Below, in pieces: positions 48,046 to 61,585 of a DNA stretch of 64,000 bases (within the stretch, counting starts at the first letter, position 1; each line of letters begins with the position of its first letter). Both the position numbers and the translations under genes were made by a program. This DNA comes from Pisaster brevispinus (taxonomy: Eukaryota; Echinodermata; Asteroidea; Forcipulatida; Asteriidae). Under the pieces are notes generated by a model that searched no databases, had not been told where the DNA came from, and saw only the letters and a program-made list of their open reading frames with translations. The stretch lies in assembly GCA_023634235.1 (NCBI GenBank), contig JAMKCF010000042.1, positions 124,001-188,000 on the forward strand, in the 5' to 3' direction.

Positions 48046-50382
48046 GAAAACCGCTCCAACAACCAAATCTAAAAATATTTTGCCCAATTAGACAAAAAAC
48101 ATTTGACAGGGGGGGTTTAGGAATTCCGGACTTTTGAAGAGGGAACAGAGTCTTAAAATGAAGGGTTGACCCCCCCCCCCCCCATCACTTCCTATAACCT
48201 CACTACTACCCGATACAGCATCACATGACGTCATGCCTACAGACTCCAATGTGGCCGCACTGAAACGTCACTAACCTCGCCCGTTCAACATCGAAACTAC
48301 ACTCCACGATGCTCATGCAGACTGCGGTCAGAGGTCAAGTTCAAGCAACTGTCTAATAACCCCCGTCACCATTAAACATTAACACCAGGGTGCCAGCGAC
48401 GACCGTAACTCATCGTCAATAACGGGCACTAAAACACAGGGGCAATTACCGTACAAAAATACCGCGTGAAATATTCAATTATCCGACAATCGGTCATAGG
48501 AGACCAACACTTCCACTCGGTTTCACCGGAGGATAAATTCCCCCCAAGTTTTGATATCATTTTCCGAATTGTTCTTAGAGCCTCGTAAACACTTTGCGAG
48601 GCGAGCATGAGTAAAAAACCATCGCGAACTCACAGCGTAAATCACTGAAGTGTTTACCGGTTTACGACGGTGTGTAGTGCCCCCACGGGACACCAGTAAC
48701 CTTGCTGGTCTCCCCGTTCATCGCATCTCCTTCCCGCGGTCAACATCCCACGAGGGACGTTTACGAAAACTCCACCAGCACAACTCTTTTTTTTTTTTTT
48801 TCCCCTTTTTCTTTTTTAAGAACTCCTTTTCTTTTAAATTAATGTTACCAGCGAGATGTAATAACTCATGTTCAAGTGAAAAATAGTGTTTGGGATCAGG
48901 AAAATGAGTCCCATGGGCCGGGGATCAGCTGAAGGCGTGAATGCCCTACTCGTAATGTTGACCTTTGACACTGAGAGACTGCCGTTCCCAAACTCCCGGT
49001 GCTTCAAAAAAAAAAATAACGGTAAACTTTCAAACTATACGTATTCACAAACGTGCTCAAGCTATATGCCGCAGTGCTGTGATGATGCATCGGCCATGGC
49101 GAACACCCACATAGACTACCGGAAAGTCACGTCCATCAGACAGCTTTACTACCCCGAATGCACCGGCCAATTCCGAGAACTGCTTAGTAAGCAACAAAAA
49201 AACAACAACCCACTCAAATTAATAAGAGCACTTGAGATTTTGTAAATACTGTGGTGAGAGCGATTGATCTGAAAAACGTTTCCCAAAGGGTTGTTGCTAA
49301 ATACCAGCTATATACTATTACTACAGAGGGTGTTTGGAGCGTCCCTACTTTATGCAGCCTGATCTCGTTTTAGTTGTATATTTATCTATATCAGTAAACA
49401 GAAGCCATTAGATTGTTGATCCTAAATACCTTCCACCCTATCAATCCACCACTATACAGGCATCTTAAGACAAGAAAGGAGCATCTTTAAGACGAGACAA
49501 GCGCGTCTGAAGACGTGAAAAGCGCAGCAAGAAGATCAATGGGGCAAGCACAGGGCCCAATTAGTATTGTCCCGAAGATGAAACCGCAGTATTTGTGCGA
49601 AGGTATGCGACCAAGAAAAAAACTCCACTCCCTTCGACAAAGGTTGTGATTCGAGCTGGATAAATAATGTTTTCAATCTGACAAGTAAGACATCAGTGTA
49701 TAATGACGGTCATTTTAAGTGTTCTCCATTCACGCTTGTTGACTATTTAGCCTTCATGGGAGTGACACTAATTTTGTTGATATAGATGAATCAGTTTAGT
49801 CAGAACCGAGAAAGGGGGCGTGGCTTGGTCTCACTATTTGGTCGACCATGAAGGTCTGACTGTTTTCGAGATTTCTTCCTTTCTTCCTTTCTTTATTTCT
49901 TATCAGGGTAACCCGTTCACAAACAATTTGATCTCCCACGGGGCCCCGAGTATAACCGAAACATCATCACAAGGAAACGTGCAGAATAAAAAAACCTCAA
50001 TTAAAAGGAGCAAAAGGATACTATCAATTCAAAAGAAACCTGCAAGAACTTCAAGATGGATACAGAAAATACTAAAACATGAACCTATATTTATATAAAA
50101 CAAGTTTGTGGCTATCGAGATGTGGCTACGGCTATGCTGAATGATCAGCAATGGATGATATAGAGTTAGCAGACAAAGTCATAGCCATATTATAAGCCAA
50201 ACTGCTCGATTGTTTTAATCCTATATAAATGTAGATATATATACAATAAAACTAACCTGTGAAAAATTCATTTCAAAAGGTGGTAGCATTTTTGGGATAT
50301 TGCCGAAAATCTGTAGCGGTTATGTCCACGCAGGAAGAATAGTCCGTAATTTGAATACATCTGAGAGTAAAGTTTCTCAAAT
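48046..50382. other. Gene-free stretch
   Basis: C14-type runs near 48170 and a T18 run near 48787. Non-repeat GC-richer sequence lies at 48240-48760. Reading frames here (the longest 119 codons at 48886-49245) lack recognisable domains. Confidence 0.4.
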
Positions 50383-50745
50383 TCAAAGGGTACACTATTG
50401 GTAATTACTTTAGAAGTTAATGACCATTATAACTTAATTGGTAAGGAGCACTGAAGAGCAGTTGATAGTATAAAAAATACTGTGAGGAACGACTCCCTTT
50501 GAAGTGATGTCGTTTAGAGAAAGAGGTAAGTTTTCACTCAAAGTATTTGAATCGGAGAAAGGCTTCAGGCATGATGCCTTTCTCATGTATCTGAGAGGAC
50601 ACACATCTATGCAACAAGGGTGGTTTTTCTTTCATTATTTTCTTACAACTTCGTTGAGTCCAATTCTCACAGGTTTGTTATTGTTATGCATATGTTGGGA
50701 TACACCAAGTGAGGATACTTGTCTTTACCAAAAGTATACCCTGCA
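50383..50745 (+). mobile_element. Dispersed repeat, family G-related, long copy
   Basis: Holds the run aaagggtacactattggtaa, gagcagttgatagtataaaa, gtgaggaacgactccctttg, ggtggtttttctttcattat and cacaggtttgttattgttat. This is a widespread dispersed repeat that I associate, from memory, with sea star and sea cucumber genomes. Type (MITE or SINE) unclear. Confidence 0.7.
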
Positions 50746-53014
50746 TTTAAGCGGCTCTGTGAGATTTGGTCCAGGTCGTGAAATCACACAGCAACATTGC
50801 AGCTAGAGACCTTTTATCACGGTGTCGTCATCTTGGTTTTGTTTTCTTAATTCCAACTCTTTAAAACTACACCGAGGCTGGAAGCAAAACATAGTCTGAT
50901 CCTTTTTGTGCAATGAGTTCAAGCATGCATTACTCTAATTGGATGCAGGGATCATGACCAAGATGGTGGCGGCATGGTTAAAGGCTAAGCATGATAAAGG
51001 GTGGACCCCGTTTTTATACTATCTGCATGGCATAACTGAGCTACAACCCATACATTCTACCTTCAACACACGAAAAATATAAACTTACAAACAAAGGTTT
51101 AAGTTTCCATATTTCAAAGGTAGGGTAAGTTCGTTGGTAATGACCTCGAAAAAAGGTGCGTACTGTTTATACGAAAGCCTAATTACTTGTTATAAAGATG
51201 GTAATGGTAGTAAGCAAACTGCGAAATTATTACGTCTAAAATGCCCCCATTGATTAGAAATCAATAAAAGTAGGTCGACAAAACATCAAACCACATCAGA
51301 TAACGCTTTTCTGATACAGCTCATATATCTTTGCCAAACAAATAATTTGGTGAAAATATGTAAATTCAATTCGCCAGGCGCTTCAAAATATACAAACCAT
51401 TTTTATGAAGTTCATATCATATAGAAATATTATAAGGACCTTACTTAAATTACGTTACGTCACACTGATGGTAACAATGATACGGGCCCTACAGTTACAC
51501 CAAAACGCAGACAACTCCAGACCATGGACGAAGGCGCGATTACGGTATCAACTTTACTATCCTCACACAAGTTCTCATCTTGGTAGATAGACTCTAGCAA
51601 ATGCTTCAACAGAAGTTTCATACCGAGATTGGAATATTCAGTAGGTTAGGTTGGTACAAGCGCAACTTTATATCAAAACTTCTGACAGTTCCAGATTAAA
51701 AATCGCCAGTTTCGTGTCGAACAATCCTCAGCAGTAAACAATCACCCAACGGGAAATACCAATAGCCTTCATTTTCTAGACTCAATCTGCCTGGCTGATG
51801 ACAGATAGCACGTCATCAGCGGGCTCCAAACTAAACCACTTGAAATGAGACCGTTTTGCAGAAACCCGATTCCACTGTCTGCGTTTCCCGCCCAAAAAAT
51901 CGCCGTTGACGCGGCAAAGTTACTTTGGTTTTCTCATCTCCGAGACGTGAACCCGACGAGTGACGGGTTGGGACTGTTTCACTGGGCGAGACTTGATATT
52001 CTATAAAAACCGAGATAACGTCTTCGGTAAGTGAAGAATGTAAAATGGCTGATGCAGTTGTTGAGGTTAGCGTGGTGTTATTGTATAAACAAAAAGTTAA
52101 TTTTAATTAATGCATCAGTGTTACGGCATACTATAGAAAGTGATCCTGTTTGTTGGATGTTTGTTTGTTGTTTTTATTCAGAATCGCCAACTCCAGAAGC
52201 CAAATGTGACTAAAACTGAGGTTGGGGCGTTTTTGTTTACATTTATGCTTCAACAATTTACACATAAACCTAAAATATCTACATAGTGTGTTAAGAAGAC
52301 GGTGCTCTCAAAAACCTTCAACTGCCAGTGCCATCAGTGGACCGTTTTAAAACCTCCTTCAAAAGAGCCATTATCTCTCAGTATGTAACAAAGCTTTCTT
52401 TTCATTGGCTGCTTGCGATGTGCATCTTCATCCGTTCTTTTTCAAAATTATAATTTCCATTTCATTCTAGCATACTAGCGTTGTTGTTGTTGTTTGAAAA
52501 GTTGCTTTGTTCATTTATGTACATCCTCTGTTTGTCCGTTTGTCTTGTGTCTGTCAGTCTACAAGCCTGGGTTTATCAAATCAGCCTCCATCACACTGTT
52601 TCCATTATTTGCTTGTTCAAGGCTAACAAACTTGGACCATGCTGTTCGCACCTACCTTGTATGTGTATATTGTATCACCGTGACAGTATGGTCACGATAA
52701 CGATGAATTATAAAATAATAAATATAAATGGTAAAAAGACGATGTGAGGAATTCAAATTAACAAAGAGGTTACACACGCAGACAAATAACAGAAAGTATT
52801 AATGATTATATGTTGTGTTACTCCGCTCCAAAGCTTCTGTGTACTTCAAATTCGTGACCTTTGAACATGTTACTTCACAAATCAATTACTGAAATCGGGG
52901 AAAACAACTGAATACGATTTGAGATGCACATGCTCCCGCTGAAGATCTATGCCACCTTCAAGTCCACTTCCCGCGTTACATCAATCATAACATGACTAAA
53001 ACATACCTTATGTA
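50746..53014. other. Gene-free stretch
   Basis: No gene recognised. 51720-52000 is GC-richer and non-repetitive. Confidence 0.4.
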
Positions 53015-53019
53015 GTACT

Positions 53020-53480
53020 CGTACTTGGTACTCGTACTGGAGTACTACTCGAGTACCGTGTCGGTACTCGTACTAGTATTTCGGTACTCCACCTCAGAGA
53101 ACTATACTCGAGTACCGTGATGGTACTCGTACTTGCACTGGAGTACTATACTCGAGTACCGTGATGGTACTCGTACTTGCACTGGAGTACTATACTCGAG
53201 TACCGTGATGGTACTCGTACTTGTACTGGAGTACTATACTCGAGTACCGTGATGGTACTCGTACTTGTACTGGAGTACTACTCGAGTACCGTGATGGTAC
53301 TCGTACTTGTACTGGAGTACTACTCGAGTACCGTGATGGTACTCGTACTTGTACTGGAGTACTACTCGAGTACCGTGATAGTACTCGTACTTGTACTGGA
53401 GTACTACTCGAGTACCGTGTCGGTACTCGTTCTCGTACACCAAAATACTCCCCTCGATGACCCAAGCACTTGTACTCGAG
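53020..53480. repeat. 44/42-bp GTAC-rich minisatellite
   Basis: Unit ctcgagtaccgtgatggtac + tcgtacttgtactggagtac + ta(ta). Spacing is 44 bp at 53107, 53151, 53195 and 53239, then 42 bp at 53281 and 53323 after loss of one TA. Units are rich in GTAC and CTCGAG palindromes and are open in several frames on both strands. Confidence 0.93.
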
Positions 53481-53499
53481 TACTACTCGGCCACCCCTA

Positions 53500-55419
53500 G
53501 TACTCAGACTTGACACTCAAGTACCTGACTAAAACACCGACTCACACTCCACGAACTTCCCCTTCAGTCCGTGACTGATAATACATCATCTGCGCCACCC
53601 CGAAAGCGGAACACGAAAATATGATTCCAATTCCAGATAGAAGTGGTGATCCATTTTGAAATAACTTCTTACCTTCGACAAAGTTAGAAGCTCATGAGCC
53701 GCGATTATGCAGTGGGGGTAAAAACCAAACTTGTTTGGCGAACTTGAGAGTTTCACAGACGTTTAGTGGTTCCATTCAATTCCTCACATTTAACTGCTAA
53801 TTCTTCCGATCTGGAAGTCAATAAACTCTGTTGAGCTTCACTTCATATGTCTGCCTCACAGAAATCCAATGTTTGTGAGTTGTGTTTGACTATGAAGAGC
53901 CATGCATTTTCTTTCTGAGAGCAATGATTTTGTTTACCCCCTTCTTGTTCCTCGTTGAGTCATTCTGACAACTAACCGAGACTTGTGATAGAGGCAGGGT
54001 ATAGATACTCAAAGCACGAGACGGGCTCAGCTAAAGTTGGGAAAGTCCAGACCTGTACGGCACTTCGCAAAAAATAAGCAGGCCAGGTCATGGAACGAGA
54101 AGAAAAAACGAACTTCCTCTTTTCAACACAGACTGAGGATTATAAACCAATATTTCATAGCTAGGAATAATTCAAGAGGAACACTCTGGGATGTTAGGGT
54201 ACCGCTTTTTGGACGTAGTAAACGGCCGAGTGTTCAGACCGATAGATGTTTAAGTATTGCCCATTGGGACTTCGCGGTAACGCGGCCTGTGAAGTATCGT
54301 TACAATGTACTTAAAGCCTAGCTGTGAATGACTCATTAGTTACTTTACACTGAACGGTATATTGCATGTTATTTATCACAGATTTACACCACCACTTCTC
54401 TTTGAAAAGAAATTGTGGTTTTCCTGTTTCTAGATCTCTTTAGGTGGAATTTTTCTCAAGGTTAAAAAGTCCACCTGTTTGTCCCAACCAACTTGCTGCT
54501 TCATTTTGATCTTCACAATCAAATGTCTTTATCGTAATTTTGTTTTTAACTTCTGCAGGCCTGATATTTGGTCCTGGAAACAAAAGTAGGATCAATTTAT
54601 CGAGTACAAGATCGGACTACATGGTGTAGGCTATTTATTATCTTCAGGCTGTTTGGTCACAATTCGTTGTTTTTTCCCAAAGGCAAAAAAAACCCATCGC
54701 AAATCAGACTAAAGTATATTGGATGAATATCATGCCTGCTTCTGCTTAACCTTGAAATCTGTCCGTGCAATCTGTGTGTAGATTTCTGCCGTTGATATGA
54801 TAACTATTTTATAAGTTCTTATTCCCAAATTTAAAACTGATAACCGCAAAAGCCTATTATAATTATTTGCTCAACATTATAAGTTTATCAAAGATTAATT
54901 ATACTAAAAAAAACATTTCGATTTTTTTTTTAATCAACAGTGCTAAACATTAGTATGAAAAGTAAGTGAAAGGTATTTCCCGTATTATTTAACTTTTGTT
55001 TTAATGAACTATTGAGATAAACATTTCAAAACGAAATATCTAAAATTGAACTCGCTGAATAATAATACTTCGATGACGCTCCTGGCTGTGTTGCCTATAG
55101 TTTTCACGAATGCTGCCACGCCTTTCATTATCGCAAAATGAAATACATCCTTCTAGAATTCCCCACTGTTATCATCTGCAGTTCGATTTCAGTAAAACAG
55201 GCACGACTTTTACTTCCATCGAAAAAAATAAAGACCCTCCATGCAATTGATGAACATCCAAAACTACATAGAAGTAAACACATCCTCACTGCAGTACGGA
55301 CGTATCTCACTCATCGGACCTATTATGAGTATCCGTTTAATAACAACATCAAATCTGGCCAATACCAAGATTGTTGTTAACCAACAAAAACAAAAACCCC
55401 CACCAACTATTATGACCAT
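53500..55419. other. Gene-free stretch with one old repeat
   Basis: 54622-54734 matches 7160-7271. Otherwise AT-rich and without recognisable features. Confidence 0.4.
54622..54734. repeat. Interspersed repeat, partner of 7160-7271
   Basis: Shares ggtgtaggct, cttcaggct, ggtcacaatt, ttttcccaaaggcaaaa and gaatatcatgcctg. It is uninterrupted at the site where the other copy carries a SINE. Confidence 0.72.
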
Positions 55420-55650
55420 CACGGCGAGACACTCGGCGGACAGGGCCTCTCGCCGAGGCCACGTTCGCAACGCGACGGCGGGCTGGCCGGGGGAAAGGCT
55501 GGTTGGTGGTAGCGCCCCATCGCCCGGTGCCGGCTCGCTCTAAATCGTAACAGGTGCACCATCGGGTCCAATCGGGATTTAGCGCTAAGGGAATCCCAGA
55601 GGAGTTATAACCAACGGAGGATGACCCTGGGCGATGTCTCTTTATCGTAT
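55420..55650. other. GC-rich non-repeat block, possible regulatory element
   Basis: A sharp rise in GC and CpG (ggcggacagggcctctcgcc, acgcgacggcgggctggccg, gagttataaccaacggagga) inside AT-rich spacer 13 kb beyond Hand. No exon structure seen. Regulatory role is a guess. Confidence 0.3.
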
Positions 55651-57430
55651 CTCTACCGGAACCCACCCATAAAGTTAGTGGTGGGTAAAAATAGGGTGGG
55701 CATCAAGTTTGTGTCTCGCAACGCGCAACTGTTTCTTTGAGTTGATTGGTGGGGAGTCTTGTTTGGTTTTGACATTTACTAAGTCCAACCACTTCGCCGG
55801 GGAAGAAAGTGTTTTTGTTGTTTGTGTGATCACATAAATTACTGGAATCGCGTAGACCACCAAACAATGACGCCCTACCAGATTATTCAATCAAACATAA
55901 GGGTGTTTGTTAAGAGAATGACTACTCCTTCAAATTCCAACAATACCGACGAATACAGTCATTTTCTATACAGTTGTTTTATGTTAATATTTGTTTTTAA
56001 TATAAACTATTCAATGATAGAAGTTTACACGCAACAGCAGTTTTAACAAGTTCTAGTGCTATGAAACAATCACTATCATATTACACACACAAAAAGAGAG
56101 CAGGCCCGACTTAAATGAAGCAATTGAAAAGTGGGGCATCATTATTAGAAACACTCTCGTTACTTCGTGTCATATTTGGGTAAAATGCGAGTGGCTCTGA
56201 GCCTTATAGATGTATCAAACGGTTCCACTATTTCTTGAACGGGTTGACCACGCTCATATCAATAAAATGCTAAATTCTAAATTTTGACAAATACTCACAG
56301 ATTATTTTTAAGTCTCTGAGCCTTAAAACAAATTAAACACATTTGCTGATAACATTTTGACTTCTTCATTATTGGGAAGTTAGCTGTTGAATTTGGGAGC
56401 TACGCCCATCCAAAACGAAAACCCACTGAAACTGGCCGGCGACTCCACTTTGGAAAAAATAGCCCGCGCGTGTGAGCAAATGAGGGCCATTTTTAGAGGT
56501 TTTAACCCGTAATGCCCCAGGTTGGAAGTCAACAACCACAGGGCACAACGTTGAACCATGTTTCAACAATAACAAATGATTTTCAAAAACTTTGATTTAC
56601 AGAAAAAGTTGTTGGTTTACGAATTATTCAGGAGACATGGCGCGCTATTGTTCTCACTTAACTGGGACTATTGTTGTGGACCTGTAGCCGTTGTACAGCA
56701 TTATTCGTTTGGTTTAAAGTAAGGGAATATATAATGTGAATGCACGCAGGATAAACTTTGCATGACTACTAATGTGCAGAAGTCAATCGCCTTGTCAGAT
56801 TTAAAACCCAAACACACTCAAAAACACAGTGATTCCAGACACATTTCAAAGCCCCCATTTACAGAGTTTCAAGTGTGTTTGTCTTACAACGATTTCTCAA
56901 AAGAAACCAAATTAACAAACCATTCGACCGTGACGAAAAAAAACCCAGAAAAGGGCGACTTTGAGAATAGGTCGAGTTATCTCTGCTATCGTCTCGTTGT
57001 CTTCAAGATTACTGTAGTTTTCCATTACCACACGTAGTAATCTTAGTTTGAACGTAAACTGTTTTAATGTAATTTTTTTCAATCTGACGTAGTTTTTATT
57101 TAAAATATCAATTAAAGTATGTGCACAACGATGGTAAGATTGAAAATATACATATTTAAAGATTTACTGAAAACCTACATGGTATAAAGGTGTCCATGTG
57201 GAAAACTCCCCTTGAAATAGTGTTGCCTGAAATGACATGGTTTTTGAGAAATGAGTGAAACAGTTTTGATCTCGCTAGTCCGAAATCCGATGTTTGAAAA
57301 CAGTGAAAACATTGATATTTTTTTTCTTCACTTTTCTCGTGGCTCAGATAACTGATTGAGCTGAGCTTCCACGGGTTATTTCATGTTCATGTACATTATG
57401 TCAGATCACAAAGGGGAGCTGGTCTTTGGA
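55651..57430. other. Gene-free stretch
   Basis: AT-rich; no recognised gene or repeat. Confidence 0.4.
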
Positions 57431-57725
57431 CAATTAACAGTGTTGGCCAATTGCAAATATACCAAAGTTGGCCAATTACCAATGCTGGCCAATTATACCA
57501 ATTAACAACGCTGTTAATTACCAATGTTGACAATTACGAATGTCGGCAATTCCCAATTATCAATGTTGGCCAACTACCAATATTGGCCAATTACCAATTA
57601 CAAAATAATTTTGAAATTATCAATATTGGCTAATTACCAATGTTGTTAATTACTAATGTTGGCCAACAACCAATGTTGATAATAACCAATTCCCAATGTT
57701 GGCCAACCATACCAATGTTGGCCAT
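57431..57725. repeat. Degenerate CCAATGTTGGCCAATTA array
   Basis: At least a dozen diverged units of ttggccaattaccaatgt over about 295 bp, repeatedly containing the palindrome ttggccaa and CCAAT boxes. Confidence 0.85.
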
Positions 57726-59263
57726 GTGCTTTACAGGTGTTTGACTGACAAAGTCGTGACCTGTGAGCAGATCAGCATTAAGCCTTACCCCTCAAACCAA
57801 GGTTATTATTACTATAATAAGTAAGATGGTATTTTACAAACAAACAAAATCGTCAAATTCTAATACTAGTAAGGAGAAGCTATACTACTCATAGGTTATA
57901 AACATTTATCCCTTTTTTTTTTACTGAATACATTTTTTTTGTACCTCCACGCTTAGTCTAAATGGTTTGCTGGTGCAGTTTTCCGCGTAGACCTTTAGAC
58001 CATGTCGCCTGTGACATCAACATTACAAAAGAGCCACAGAGACTGGACTTCCTGCTGGCACGATTTGTACACAGCTCAATGGAAGAAATCATCAAATCTC
58101 GTATTTTATGGGGATTGCACTGTCTGATTTGTATCAGCTTTTTAAAACACATTTCAAAACGTGATCGGATGTTGTTTTATGACTCTTGAATTTATTTTGA
58201 AATTCTGACACAGAATGTAAAATTTCCCATATGACTAGTGTAGAATCTTGCCTGCCATGAAATGCACTGGATTGTACAAGGTCACTCTTTCGGTAGCCAG
58301 TTGGTTTGCTGGCTTATAATGGTACCTGTTACAAAGCTTATTTACAAGTCATTCAAACATCATGCGTTTTAGTCAATAACGGTGCCAGGGCATCACGCAC
58401 AATGATCAAAACTAAATGCATATCTCTGCCCCTAAAGTTGCACCGCAACCCCTCCCATATCCACTTCATACGACCTAGCAGCAAGCATTCTCGTGGAAAA
58501 GATGAAATCCCTTCTCCAACCAACGGAAGAGCATTCCAAGGGAGTGCCCCCCGTCAGTAGGTTCTACTACTCGCTTCTTAACACCCGGCCGTACGGTAAA
58601 AACCCGGCCGCTCCTCTGACCATCTAAAGAGACGGGTTTGACAACTTTATCTCCCCGACCACTCTCCGGCTTCGCCGCGGTGTCTGGAGGCACAGACGAC
58701 TACCCAAAGTACACTAAGATCCGCGCAAACAATGCAAGGCCGACCAATAAGCGATTTGAGGGATTTGAAAGCGCGCTTAATTGCTCGTGTTTTGCTCAAT
58801 TTGGTGGAAAACAAATTGGACTAGGCTGAAAGAGTATATGGATATTTGTCCAATAATCCTCTACCCTGAGGGGTTTGATCGAAGACGGAGTGAAAAACCT
58901 CTAAAAAATGTGGCTTTATCAAAGCCTTGGTTGTGATAATAATTAAGCCTACCGAAGTATAAAGTAATGCAGCTTGACCTAGAGGAACACTTTTGCTGTA
59001 ATCCAGGTTATTACACGCTCACTATGGGGGAAAAAAGTACCGAGCCGCAAGTGCACGTTGGATGATCGGAAAGTTGACTAAAATTTGCAAGTATTTTGCA
59101 GGGCGGGTAGTGAGGAGAAGGGTTGACATGCGGTTGCCCCTTTTTCAAATGTTTTTTGTTATACTTTCAACTTTCTGCCTAATTTATGGTTGGTATACAA
59201 AATCTACACGCAAACCCCATTTCCTCTTTCTCGTCAACGACACATTAAACATAGTGATATGCA
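57726..59263. other. Gene-free stretch
   Basis: 58400-58720 is GC-richer and non-repetitive. No gene recognised. Confidence 0.4.
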
Positions 59264-59505
59264 TAATAGACCGTAAAAGTTTCGCACAAATTTGAAAATT
59301 TTGGGACCATTTTGGTCCCACGTGCATTGCTTTTACGCGTTTAGAAAACAAACTCGCGCACTTCAACGGGTCCCAATCATTGATCTCTATATCTAATATA
59401 ACAGAGATCAATGGTCCCAATCATAGATATAGAATATAACACCTACTTTTATATTCCATATCCATGGTCTCAATGTTCGAATACGTGCGAGACTTGCACA
59501 GTCTT
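59264..59505. mobile_element. MITE family E, copy 2, with internal insertion
   Basis: Left taatagaccgtaaaagtttc, right cgtgcgagacttgcacagtc. Shares gggacc..ggtccc and cgcgcacttcaacgggtccc with 5076-5220. About 95 extra bases in the middle include the palindromic pair gatctctatatc / gagatcaatgg. Confidence 0.7.
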
Positions 59506-59647
59506 TTGCACCGCTGTCCAACCAACACCAACAAACTAAACCTAAATCAACGCCACGGCAGTCAAAATGCTACGCACGGTGGACCGTTTGCTGATATCTC
59601 TATCTATATTAAGTGTTCAATCAGCGCGTCCATTGAAATCTACAACT

Positions 59648-59885
59648 CGTGGGTCAGATTCGACCCGGATCATGGGTCCAAGGGGAGGGGGGGGGGGCAT
59701 GACCCATACTTGGTTCAGGTTGACACGGAAACTGGTTAAAAGAAAAACATATAATTCAGCTCGAATTCAGCGTCAGTTTGACTCACTTCTGGGTCATTAT
59801 GACACAGATTCCGGGTCATATTGACACAGAAAAGGGTCAGGCACCTTGGTACCCGGACCCAGTCGGTTCTGACCGGGGTGTTTTG
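59648..59885. mobile_element. GGGTCA-rich MITE family H, copy 2
   Basis: Runs from gtgggtcagattcgacccgg to ggttctgaccggggtg with several gggtca(t)nntgacac units between. A G10 tract lies inside. Confidence 0.72.
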
Positions 59886-60539
59886 GGGAGTGTATATTAG
59901 TTACAGTGGGTGTTCAACCGTTCGCTGATATCTCAATTCAGTCTATACCTACTAAACCTTCGATTGCTGAGACTTTTCATCTGTACTGAAATCTAATGAG
60001 CCAAATCTACCCAAGGCGTATTTATCATGGTCGGATCAAAAGATTAAAAACTTCGTCGAAATGCGTTTAATCTAACGGACCATGTTTTCATTAAATCCAC
60101 AACTAAGGCAGACTAACCCTCCCGGGCCGATCTTTTCGCTCAACAACCCGCATTGAAATGGTGTATACTGACGGCCGGTCGGTTCCCGTGTGTGTCAGTT
60201 TTTGTAATAGTTTAGCGTTACTCCTTTTGAAGCTTTTAAATCGCTGTTTTCCGTTTTTGTTATCAAATTTGTTTACGGGCGATACAGACGCGAACAATGC
60301 GACGCATTCACCGTGTGGGCATCAAATCCCGGATTAATGGCATGTTTTGGTGGGATCTATCGCTTCACGATGAAAAGAATTCCGCTAGTCACTGGGCGGC
60401 AGGGTGAAAAGACAGAGGGGGGAGAAAGCGCTGGGTGGGCCGGCGCGTCGGGACGACTACACCCCCTCGTCTTAGTAAACCCCGTTGCTCATTTTGCAGT
60501 CTTCGAAAGGGAGAAAAGAACATAACGAGGACCGGTAGT

Positions 60540-60720
60540 CGCATGACAATCGGCCCTCTATTGTGGGCAGACGGCATCATCTTCAACCTAATCCACGTGT
60601 ATGAAGGGCCAATTACCTGGGTGTTACTTTAAAGAGTGGCTTGTCCCCTTCATAAAGTTAATGGCTGGAAACCGCTTTGTTTGACGGGGTTGATTTGCCC
60701 ATTTATTCGGCGGGATAATA
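60540..60720. other. Non-repeat block dense in TF-like motifs
   Basis: Contains cctaatcc, cacgtg, caattacc, agttaatgg, cccatttatt and gggataataagg within 180 bp, unlike the surrounding simple sequence. Candidate enhancer; motif counting by eye only. Confidence 0.25.
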
Positions 60721-61316
60721 AGGGGGGCATTTTTATTCGTATCGCTTCACTTAAAATACCAATTAAGGTTAAATTGTGAGGGTTTAATGCCGTGTTTTAC
60801 GGATGCAATGCAATTCAACAGAAGTCACAACAGTCCACGTCGTAAACATGGTCCAGGTAAACGAACAATCCCCCCTTTTCATTCAAACAGTTCGGAAACT
60901 GTTTACCATTGGATTTTTCGATTTGATTGTTGTAAATATTTCGGAATGGGTACATTCTGCAAGACGGGCAGCTACATGAACAAAAACGTAGAATTGTGTC
61001 CGCCCCCCCCCCACCTCTTCCCGAAATATTGTGAATCGGGAGTCAAATGAGGGTGTGAACCGATTGGGCACAAATCCATCAATCTATTGGGATAAAGCCA
61101 AAGTTAAGCTGATCTGATGATTTTCCAAGACACTTCAATGCAATGATTAGTACTAAATAAATAAATAAATAAGTACATAAGAAATAAAGCAAACTGGTGT
61201 CTTACTATTATCTTAACTTGATGACATGAACAACATAATTGTTTTGCAAGTTGCAAGACCGATTTGTTTTCTTTGAACGAATTTTCAGAGATGATCCTAT
61301 TTCAAAACGAAAAACA

Positions 61317-61585
61317 AACAACTCTCGGGTCAGAATTGACCCAGATCTGGGTCACGTGGGGACTGACCCTCATTTCTGAGTTCTGGGTCAGTACGACCCA
61401 GAACTTCTGGGTCAGTATGATTTGGAATCTGTGTCAAACTTTACCCGGAAATTGGTTAAATTGACGCAGAATTCAGTTAAAAACTCAATTTGTTTGATCA
61501 TTTGCCGGGTCAGCCTGGCCCGAAATGGTTCAAGCTCAATGGGACTCGGAATCCGGGTTATCTTTGACCCGGAAGCTTTTAGAGT
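61317..61585. mobile_element. GGGTCA-rich MITE family H, copy 3
   Basis: Left ctcgggtcagaattgaccca is the inverse of the right end of copy 1. Interior carries ctgggtcagtacgacccaga and similar. Right end gttatctttgacccggaag. Confidence 0.78.

Noticed and set aside
47652..48087. Proline-rich frames (PGFQPPYPG)
   Set aside because: Produced by the 20-bp GC-rich tandem repeat and homopolymers.
48886..49245. 119-codon frame (MFGIRKMSPMG...)
   Set aside because: No domain or homology recognised, low-complexity Lys/Asn ends, no splice or promoter context; likely chance.
50504..50806. 100-codon frame
   Set aside because: Lies within a dispersed repeat copy; its frame is not coding.
53177..53516. 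Long frames on both strands (LVLEYYSST repeats)
   Set aside because: Translations of the 44/42-bp minisatellite.
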